Shown here: piece by piece, positions 1 to 5,581 of the stretch
How the letters are laid out: each line of letters starts with the position of its first letter
Position numbering within the stretch: the stretch's first letter is position 1
From: an uncultured Clostridia bacterium
GTDB lineage: Bacteria; Bacillota; Clostridia; Christensenellales; Pumilibacteraceae
Length of the DNA stretch: 64,000 nt
Assembly (NCBI GenBank): GCA_944372345.1
Contig: CALVYT010000009.1
Location: 62,001 to 126,000 of the forward strand
Direction: 5' to 3'
Made by a program: the position numbers and the translations under genes
Notes under the pieces: model-generated
The model's database searches: none
What the model was told of the DNA's origin: nothing
The model's input: only the letters and a program-made list of their open reading frames with translations

Positions 1-1099
1 TTTCCTTGCCCGTCAGCACGTCGAACAGCACGGACAGCGCCATGCCGTTGTCGCACACGAAGCCTATCTTGTCGCCCGCTTTGACCGTGAAATAAATATC
101 CTTGAAAAAGCCGTTCCTGGAAAGTCCTTCCACTTTGAGTATGTCCGCGCCGAGATCGCGCTCGAACTTGAACTCGACGAACGGGTATTTCCTGCTCGAC
201 GGTTTTATGTCCGTTATTTCCAGCTTTTCCAGCTCCTTTTTGCGGCTGGTCGCCGACTTGGCGCGTTTGGCGTTCGCGGAGAACCGCGCTATGAACTCGC
301 GCAGTTCCTTTGCCCGCGCTTCCGCTTTCTTGTTCGCCTCTTTCTGCTGGCGCAGCAGCAGCTGGCTGGACTCGTACCAGAAGTCGTAGTTGCCGACGTA
401 CATCGTTATCTTCTTGTAGTCCACGTCGCAGATATGCGTGCAGACGCGGTTGAGGAAGTGGCGGTTGTGCGAAACTATGATGATGCAGGTGTCGTCGAGA
501 TCCATCAGATAGTCTTCCAGCCAGTTCGCCGTCCTGACGTCGAGGTTGTTCGTCGGTTCGTCGAGAATGAGTATATCAGGATTGCCGAACAGCGCCTGCG
601 CGAGCAGGACCTTGACCTTTATCTTGGGGTCGACGTCCGCCATGAGCGTATCGGCGAGCGACAGCGGTATGTCCAGCGACGCGAGCATGGAGTCCGCGTT
701 GGCTTCCGCCTCATATCCGCCGAGATCGGCGAATTCCGTTTCGTATTCGGCGGCTTTCATACCGTCCTCTTCGGTGAAGTCCGCTTTGGAATACAGCTCG
801 TTGCGAAGCTCCGCGAGCTGCATAAGCCGCTTATGCCCCCACATCACCGTTTCGCGCACCGTCTTGTCGTCGTAAGCGTTCTGGTTCTGCTGCAATACGC
901 TCATACGTTCGTTTTTGGATATACTGACGTCGCCCTTATTGGGTTCGAGCTCGCCCGTGAGTATTTTCAGGAACGTGCTCTTGCCCGCGCCGTTCGCGCC
1001 TATGATGCCGTAGCAGTTCCCTTTCGTGAATTTGATGTTGACGTTCTCGAACAGCACGCGCTGCCCGAATTGAAGCGATACGTCGGTCACCTGTAACAT
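1..1099 (-). CDS. ABC-F family ATPase, 3' end cut by the window edge
   Basis: Soluble ABC-F protein with two ATPase domains and no membrane segments; members act on the ribosome. The first 366 codons are visible. Walker A GANGAGKST lies at about residues 34-42 and Walker B reads ILDEPTNNLD. The ABC signature is degenerate (VDPKIKVKVLLAQALFG instead of LSGG), as I recall for one ABC-F subgroup that reads LDGKEKVRVLLAQALFG. A charged linker rich in K, A and R and the start of the second ATPase domain follow. The ATG at 1099 has GGAGA upstream and a promoter at 1139-1167. It is divergent from the membrane protein gene at 1274. The exact ABC-F class cannot be fixed without the missing C-terminus. 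Confidence 0.88.
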   Translation of the reverse strand, partial: MLQVTDVSLQFGQRVLFENVNIKFTKGNCYGIIGANGAGKSTFLKILTGELEPNKGDVSISKNERMSVLQQNQNAYDDKTVRETVMWGHKRLMQLAELRNELYSKADFTEEDGMKAAEYETEFADLGGYEAEANADSMLASLDIPLSLADTLMADVDPKIKVKVLLAQALFGNPDILILDEPTNNLDVRTANWLEDYLMDLDDTCIIIVSHNRHFLNRVCTHICDVDYKKITMYVGNYDFWYESSQLLLRQQKEANKKAEARAKELREFIARFSANAKRAKSATSRKKELEKLEITDIKPSSRKYPFVEFKFERDLGADILKVEGLSRNGFFKDIYFTVKAGDKIGFVCDNGMALSVLFDVLTGKE

Positions 1100-1138
1100 A
1101 CTTATCTTTCTCCGATGGAAAATTGTTCTTTCGCGCAT

Positions 1139-1167
1139 ATTGTATCATACCTGCGCCGCCTTTGCAA
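1139..1167 (-). promoter_or_regulatory. Sigma-A promoter of the ABC-F gene
   Basis: On the minus strand TTGCAA (1162-1167) and TACAAT (1139-1144) are separated by 17 bases. The -35 box sits in the sequence AAACGCTTGCAA, which recurs in the promoters at 1238 and 26297. Confidence 0.7.
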
Positions 1168-1237
1168 GCGTTTTGCCCGCCGCGCGGCTTTTTGCGCCTC
1201 CGCCGCGGCGGCAAACGCGCGCGAATGCGTAAAACGC

Positions 1238-1266
1238 TTGCAACGAACGGCGCAATGGGTTATAAT
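1238..1266 (+). promoter_or_regulatory. Promoter giving a probably leaderless mRNA
   Basis: TTGCAA (1238-1243), 17 bases, TATAAT (1261-1266). The ATG of the downstream gene is at 1274, just where transcription should begin. No Shine-Dalgarno sequence lies between. Confidence 0.72.
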
Positions 1267-1273
1267 ATGATAA

Positions 1274-2068
1274 ATGGCACGGATAAAACGATTCGACAAA
1301 AGCAATAAGGATTACTATCTTTCCGAACTCGACGACCGCACGCTGAAAGCGCGGGCGATCGTCATACGCATTGCGGCTCTCGCCGCAGCCGCCGCATACG
1401 TCCCGTTCATCGTGCTGTACGCGGCGGTCGGCTTTTCCGTCCTGCCCTCCGCGGAAGTCAATTATTCGGGACTGTCCGCATACGTCGCGCTGACATTCGC
1501 CCTGCCGGTCGCGCTCGTCTGGTGCGCCGTGTTCTCCTTTCTGTCGTATACGCCGAAACGCGAGACCCTCGTGCGCAAGACCCCCGCGCTCGGCTTCAAG
1601 GCGATCCCCTATTTCGGGCAGGTCATAGCCCTGCTGCTCGCGCTCGGCTTTGCGATATACCACTCCGTCCTGTGCGGCGCGGCAGGCTCTCTCCGAGCCA
1701 CCGACATAGCCGCCCTCGCGCTGCTGTGGCTGACCGCCGCTCTGACCGCCGTTTCGTACATCGCCGCGTTCGTTACCTACCGCGCCTGCGTGCTCATAGA
1801 GATCGAACCGGATGAGGAAGAGGAAAACAACGTCGCGCTCCCGACGTTCCGTCTTTCAGACGAAGAACTCGAACTCGGCAAGAGCGCATTCGCCCCCGCT
1901 CCCGAAAAAAAGAAAAAGCGCGGCAAAAACGCCGGAACGAACGGCGCGGACAACGGATCGGACGAACGCGAAACGAACGGCGCTGACATTGCGAACGCCG
2001 AAACGAGCGGAGAAAACGATACGACAAGCGGCGCGAACGGTTCGGACGGCGCAAGCGACAAAAAATAA
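1274..2068 (+). CDS. Membrane protein with four predicted transmembrane segments and a charged low-complexity tail
   Basis: Unrecognised 264-residue protein. Hydrophobic stretches at about residues 30-55, 67-90, 111-133 and 143-168 suggest four membrane helices. An acidic stretch (EPDEEEENN) follows. The last 60 residues are a repetitive hydrophilic tail of N, G, A, E, T and K, including a KKKKRGK patch, which is probably cytoplasmic and disordered. The promoter is placed so that the ATG would be at or next to +1, so the mRNA may be leaderless. The gene ends at a strong bidirectional hairpin, and the left copy of the CRISPR-flanking repeat lies just beyond. No function can be assigned. Confidence 0.75.
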   Translation: MARIKRFDKSNKDYYLSELDDRTLKARAIVIRIAALAAAAAYVPFIVLYAAVGFSVLPSAEVNYSGLSAYVALTFALPVALVWCAVFSFLSYTPKRETLVRKTPALGFKAIPYFGQVIALLLALGFAIYHSVLCGAAGSLRATDIAALALLWLTAALTAVSYIAAFVTYRACVLIEIEPDEEEENNVALPTFRLSDEELELGKSAFAPAPEKKKKRGKNAGTNGADNGSDERETNGADIANAETSGENDTTSGANGSDGASDKK

Positions 2069-2085
2069 AACGGTTTTACGATAGA

Positions 2086-2115
2086 CAAAAGCCGCGGGCT
2101 CCCCCGCGGCTTTTG
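2086..2115 (+). terminator. Hairpin terminator after the membrane protein gene
   Basis: Perfect stem CAAAAGCCGCGGG / CCCGCGGCTTTTG with loop CTCC. A-tract and T-tract make it usable in both directions. A closely similar hairpin stands at 8747-8776, next to the other copy of the flanking repeat. Confidence 0.85.
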
Positions 2116-2146
2116 TGTTTGCTGTCGTCTTAATGTTTTTGTCCCC

Positions 2147-2238
2147 CGTTCCCGCCGTTACGTCCTTTCTCATTCCGCCGCCGCGCCGTTATCACCCGTT
2201 CTCCCGCACCGCGCCGTCATTCCCCGTTCCCGTTATGC
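2147..2238. repeat. Left copy of a 92-bp direct repeat flanking the CRISPR-Cas13d module
   Basis: Matches 8809-8900 at 91 of 92 positions (difference at 2224/8886) and in the same orientation. Similarity continues more loosely leftward to the hairpin at 2086, as it does to 8747 for the right copy. The copy covers the stop codon of the 138-residue ORF. The sequence has no clear coding signal. Confidence 0.9.
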
Positions 2239-2649
2239 GGCGAAAGCAGGATCATCGAGCGCATATGCCCGCACACGCGCACGGCACTTTTTACGCGCCG
2301 TTTCTTTCCGTATGAGGCGGGCGTATCCTTCCGGGGGCAAATAAACCGTGACCAGGATCTCCCCCGAAAACACGAATATTTTCCCGCAATACAGCACCAA
2401 CTCTCTCCCTTCGCACTCGGGCACGGTCTTGCGCTTCATGCGCAGGTATTCAAGCGCATAGCCGTCGCAATCACGCTCGCGAAGTCCTCTTTCGTAAGCA
2501 AGCTTGGCGAGCGCAAGGCGTTTGTGTTCCGACTTCACGCCCAGTCTTTCTTTGATCCTGCCGTCGGCATGTCCGCACACCTCGACTCCGCGATCTTCCT
2601 CTTCCTCGAACTCGTTTTCCGTTTCCTTACGGTTTCTCTTTCTTACCAT
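2233..2649 (-). CDS. Conserved-looking hypothetical protein, 138 residues
   Basis: The start at 2649 has AAAGGAGAG upstream. A very charged N-terminus (KRNRKETENEFEEEE) precedes a region about residues 28-45 (ADGRIKERLGVKSEHKR) and a C-terminal half with VLYCGKIFVFSGEILVTVYLPP. From memory this layout (R-I-K-E-R-x-G followed by an IFxFx-x-x-LVTV strand) resembles a common uncharacterised Firmicutes/plasmid family; no function is known to me. Its stop codon lies inside the left flanking repeat, so its 3' end may have been set by the recombination that brought in the module. Possible cargo of the CRISPR island. Confidence 0.6.
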   Translation of the reverse strand: MVRKRNRKETENEFEEEEDRGVEVCGHADGRIKERLGVKSEHKRLALAKLAYERGLRERDCDGYALEYLRMKRKTVPECEGRELVLYCGKIFVFSGEILVTVYLPPEGYARLIRKETARKKCRARVRAYALDDPAFAA

Positions 2650-2760
2650 TTTTCATCTCTCCTTTGTTTTATCTACACGAATAATAGCAGAGATAAAGGA
2701 TCTTGTCCAGCAATACTGACACGCGGAAGGACAGACATGTCCGAGAAATAAAAGATGCTC

Positions 2761-2973
2761 TCAAGCCGCTGCAGGGCCGAGAGCATTATTGCTTAACTCG
2801 CGAAGTCTCATGTACGCCACGAGGCACGGAAGCACCTTGCCTTTGCGCCAGCGTTCAACGGTCTTTTGGGACACTTTCAACGCTTCCGCAATTTCGCAGT
2901 CCATCATACGCGCTTTGCGTATAAGAACCTTTACTTCCTCTCTCATGTTTTCCTCATACTCGACTATACTCAT
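2761..2973 (-). CDS. Small helix-turn-helix DNA-binding protein, 70 residues
   Basis: Residues about 26-45 (CEIAEALKVSQKTVERWRKG) form a clear helix-turn-helix: IAEALKVS is the first helix and turn, QKTVERWRKG the recognition helix. The start at 2973 has AGGAGG at ideal distance. The protein is little more than the DNA-binding unit, so it is probably a repressor-like regulator. It lies on the same strand as, and downstream of, the CRISPR array, inside the flanking repeats. Known type VI-D loci often carry a WYL-domain accessory regulator; none is seen here, and this HTH occupies a comparable place. Whether it controls the locus is inference. Confidence 0.75.
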   Translation of the reverse strand: MSIVEYEENMREEVKVLIRKARMMDCEIAEALKVSQKTVERWRKGKVLPCLVAYMRLRELSNNALGPAAA

Positions 2974-3064
2974 TTAAGTAAGTCCTCCTTTGATTTCGTT
3001 TAACATTTCCGTTCCGAAGAACGGCACGAAACAAGGAACTTCGCGAGAAACAACCGATATTATG

Positions 3065-3096
3065 ACAGACCGTTTCGCGGTCTGTTTTTTATTTTA
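3065..3096 (+). terminator. Terminator-like hairpin at the distal end of the array
   Basis: Stem ACAGACCG / CGGTCTGT with loop TTTCG, followed by TTTTTATTTT on the plus strand. No plus-strand gene precedes it. On the minus strand, the direction of array transcription, the hairpin lacks a T-run. A second short hairpin (GCCGCA-ATCC-TGCGGC, 3098-3113) touches the last repeat. Confidence 0.45.
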
Positions 3097-3110
3097 CGCC
3101 GCAATCCTGC

Positions 3111-4207
3111 GGCATAGACCCGTGTGGTTTTCAACGGGTATTGTACTGAAATTCAGGACGGAAAAAGGACTTTACGGTCATAGACCCGTGTGGTTTTCAA
3201 CGGGTATTGTACACACGGGCAACTGGAACACGGGCGACTGGAGTCATAGACCCGTGTGGTTTTCAACGGGTATTGTACGAATTTTGAGGAGGCGCTCGAA
3301 AGATGTTTGTCATAGACCCGTGTGGTTTTCAACGGGTATTGTACCGTAGAATAGCGTTAGTAGTGGACGCAGCAGTCATAGACCCGTGTGGTTTTCAACG
3401 GGTATTGTACTAGGGTACACGGTGTACATAAGCGACCCGTGGTCATAGACCCGTGTGGTTTTCAACGGGTATTGTACACGAATTCCGCAAACAATGAACG
3501 AATTCGTCGTCATAGACCCGTGTGGTTTTCAACGGGTATTGTACACACGGGGGTGTGATATGTTCGATTTTCTTTGTCATAGACCCGTGTGGTTTTCAAC
3601 GGGTATTGTACGCCGCCCTCATCGTACATTGACATCTGAATGTCATAGACCCGTGTGGTTTTCAACGGGTATTGTACGAAAGGCGATTTCTTATGGGCGT
3701 GGGAAGAGGGCATAGACCCGTGTGGTTTTCAACGGGTATTGTACTATAACGACGGAACCTTCTACAAGACGCACAGTCATAGACCCGTGTGGTTTTCAAC
3801 GGGTATTGTACATGAGGACTCTCTTGCACTCCACGGGAGTGGTCATAGACCCGTGTGGTTTTCAACGGGTATTGTACTTGCTTTGGGTGATCACGGGCTA
3901 CGGTGAAGTCATAGACCCGTGTGGTGTTCAACGGGTATTGTACTCCGATAATCTTACGGTGGAGGCAAACCGCGTCATAGACCCGTGTGGTTTTCAACGG
4001 GTATTGTACCGGCTACGCACCCGACGCAACTATTGCGGGGTCATAGACCCGTGTGGTTTTCAACGGGTATTGTACAAAAGCACCGACGCCGCACTACTGC
4101 ATTTAGTCATAGACCCGTGTGGTTTTCAACGGGTATTGTACACACGGGCAACTGGAACACGGGCGACTGGAGTCATAGACCCGTGTGGTTTTCAACGGGT
4201 ATTGTAC
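3111..4207 (-). CRISPR. Type VI-D CRISPR array, 17 repeats of 36 nt and 16 spacers of 30-31 nt
   Basis: Repeats start at 3111, 3177, 3243, 3309, 3375, 3442, 3509, 3576, 3642, 3709, 3776, 3842, 3908, 3974, 4040, 4106 and 4172. In crRNA sense (minus strand) the repeat runs GTACAATACCCGTTGAAAAC then CACACGGGTCTATGAC. ACCCGT and ACGGGT form a six-pair stem near the 3' side, the layout of Cas13d direct repeats, which also end in GGGTCTA-x-x-AC. Three repeats carry one substitution each: 3111 and 3709 (second base T to G in plus sense) and 3908 (TTT to TGT). The spacers at 3213-3242 and 4142-4171 are identical. The leader is at 4208-4242, so 4172 is the newest end. Confidence 0.98.
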
Positions 4208-4211
4208 CTGT

Positions 4212-4240
4212 ATTATACAACATATTGCGGGCAATGTCAA
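4212..4240 (-). promoter_or_regulatory. Perfect consensus promoter of the CRISPR array
   Basis: On the minus strand TTGACA (4235-4240) and TATAAT (4212-4217) are exactly 17 bases apart, between the cas2 stop codon (4243) and the first repeat (ends 4207). Predicted transcription starts at the edge of, or within, the first repeat. The array can therefore be transcribed independently of the cas genes. Confidence 0.88.
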
Positions 4241-4242
4241 GT

Positions 4243-4548
4243 CTATACACAAATTATGCTATTATCATATAATGATAAATCAACCGCCCCGCAATTCAGC
4301 GAAAGCATATTGCGGAATATCCTTTCCGTTATCTCGATGATCCTGATTTCTATCGTTCCCGGTGTTATTGCGGCGATCCTCGTATATTCTGAGCGTCCCG
4401 ATACACTCCCCTCGTTCACTCTGTAATAAACGGAACGCTGTATCATCGAATAACCGAGCCGTTTTATTCCGACGACAAACCGCCTGTATTCGCGGCGATC
4501 CGTATGTGTGCGCATATCTGCGTCGAAAAACAGCACATATATCTTCAT
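4243..4548 (-). CDS. cas2: CRISPR-associated endoribonuclease-fold protein Cas2
   Basis: 101 residues, the usual Cas2 size. Cas2 dimers bridge two Cas1 dimers in the spacer integration complex. The N-terminal strand YVLFFDAD carries the conserved aspartate (D9). The RREYRRFVVGIKRLGYSMIQRSVYYR segment matches the type II-like Cas2 pattern (RREYRKF...GF-MMQ-SVY). The ATG at 4548 lies one base after the stop of the second small hydrophobic ORF (TAA-A-ATG), so translation is probably coupled. The likely ribosome binding site AAAGGCGG lies within the end of that small ORF. The array promoter begins just after the cas2 stop. Confidence 0.95.
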   Translation of the reverse strand: MKIYVLFFDADMRTHTDRREYRRFVVGIKRLGYSMIQRSVYYRVNEGSVSGRSEYTRIAAITPGTIEIRIIEITERIFRNMLSLNCGAVDLSLYDNSIICV

Positions 4549-4549
4549 T

Positions 4550-4612
4550 TTAGCCGCCTTTAAGCCAAACAGCTATAAACACAACCAACAAAATGCAGAC
4601 CAATAAACCCAT
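4550..4612 (-). CDS. Putative 20-residue membrane peptide between cas1 and cas2 (second)
   Basis: ATG at 4612 encodes MGLLVCILLVVFIAVWLKGG and stops with TAA one base before the cas2 ATG. It is one hydrophobic helix with a lysine near the C-terminus. A GGAGG lies at 4625-4629, 12 bases before the ATG, longer than ideal. An alternative ATG at 4622, only two bases after GGAGG and in another frame, would give a different 20-residue, less hydrophobic peptide. The match in length and design to the preceding small ORF favours the membrane peptide reading. No known family; too short for homology. Confidence 0.45.
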   Translation of the reverse strand: MGLLVCILLVVFIAVWLKGG

Positions 4613-4652
4613 TAACGGTCATTTCCTCCAAGTGGATCTCGCACACGTTGAA

Positions 4653-4715
4653 TTACTTCAACGAGTCCTTAATGGCAAAAACGATCAATGCCAAAAACAA
4701 AAACAACGCTAACAT
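4653..4715 (-). CDS. Putative 20-residue membrane peptide between cas1 and cas2 (first)
   Basis: ATG at 4715 encodes MLALFLFLALIVFAIKDSLK. The ribosome binding site AAGGAG overlaps the cas1 stop codon and is seven bases from this ATG, close to ideal, which suggests coupling to cas1. About 14 uninterrupted hydrophobic residues precede a charged tail (KDSLK). An upstream ATG at 4719 in another frame gives a 16-codon reading that is too close to the Shine-Dalgarno sequence. Same length and same hydrophobic-then-lysine design as the ORF at 4550-4612. Function unknown; real translation is not shown by sequence alone. Confidence 0.5.
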   Translation of the reverse strand: MLALFLFLALIVFAIKDSLK

Positions 4716-4726
4716 TCATCCTCTCC

Positions 4727-5581
4727 TTATGCGAATAGTTTCAATTCTCCGACTTCCGCCGTCCGATCGCAGAGCATCGAGATCATATCCGCAAAATACA
4801 TTTGCATCGCGTATCCCGCCGGGCACTTTTCGCCCTTGTATTCGACGCGGCAATTCAACGCGTCCGCCAGCGCAAGTTTATATTCTCTGTCAAGCGGACG
4901 GCTGCGCGCACATACGATACGATCCGTAAGCGGACGAAACGGCTCCATAACGTCGCACGCAAGATTGAAATTATTGCGCGCCCCTCTGTGATGCACACCC
5001 AGCTGAAGCGAATAGCCGCGCGACGAGATTATCCGCGCCATATGCGACAGCAGTACCGTATATCCGTAATCCAAAGCGCCGTTTACGTCATCCGCGATAT
5101 GCCTGCGAAAAGTCGTCCCGAAAAGTTTTGAGAAATAGTATCTCGCAAAGTTCCCTTCGGCATTTTCGGCGTCTCCGTCCGCGACCTGATATTCGGGAAC
5201 AACGGAGATCCCGAAATATCCGAGCAGCCGCGTTTGCGAGGAAATTTTGTCGGAAACTATTTTCTTCCATACGCGGTCGCAGTCGCGATCCGTCCACAAC
5301 AGCTGCTCGCGCAATTTCCCCGCCGAATCCCCGCTTCCGGCAAAAGGCACAAGCATGGAATACGGAAACATACGCCGATCGCAGAATACCACGTTTATCC
5401 CCGCGTGCACCAACCGATCGAGCAGACCGAGGGATACGGAAGAACGCTGACTTTGAAATATCACGGAAGAAATATCTCCGATAAATATTTTCGTCGCTTT
5501 ACCGCCGCCTTCGCAGATCATACGGTCGTTCCGCAAGGACAATTTATTGTCGCCCTCGACGACGAGAGTCCGTATCGTCAG
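4727..5581 (-). CDS. cas1: CRISPR integrase Cas1
   Basis: 284 residues if started at the CTG at 5579-5581. Cas1 is the metal-dependent integrase that inserts new spacers. The C-terminal domain carries the catalytic set: E142 in NAEGNFARYYF, H197/H198 in GVHHRG, and D210/E213 in ACDVMEPFRP, all typical of type II-like Cas1. Start choice: AAAGGAGG lies six bases before the in-frame CTG, and the residues from there (TIRTLVVEGDNKLSLRND) match the family N-terminus (RTVVV-x-x-x-x-KLSYKN). The first TTG (5542) would delete that conserved strand, and there is no in-frame ATG before residue 21. The CTG overlaps the cas13d stop (CTGA). Confidence 0.95.
   Translation of the reverse strand: MTIRTLVVEGDNKLSLRNDRMICEGGGKATKIFIGDISSVIFQSQRSSVSLGLLDRLVHAGINVVFCDRRMFPYSMLVPFAGSGDSAGKLREQLLWTDRDCDRVWKKIVSDKISSQTRLLGYFGISVVPEYQVADGDAENAEGNFARYYFSKLFGTTFRRHIADDVNGALDYGYTVLLSHMARIISSRGYSLQLGVHHRGARNNFNLACDVMEPFRPLTDRIVCARSRPLDREYKLALADALNCRVEYKGEKCPAGYAMQMYFADMISMLCDRTAEVGELKLFA

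Noticed and set aside
2086..2240. Protein reading MRKDVTAGT-x-DKN in both flanking repeats on the minus strand
   Set aside because: The frames diverge right after the repeat core, have no conserved start context and overlap a terminator.
3111..4207. Open frames through the CRISPR array with a recurring HRPVWFSTGIV or DPCGFQRVLY peptide
   Set aside because: The repeated peptide is the translation of the CRISPR repeat, not a repeat protein.
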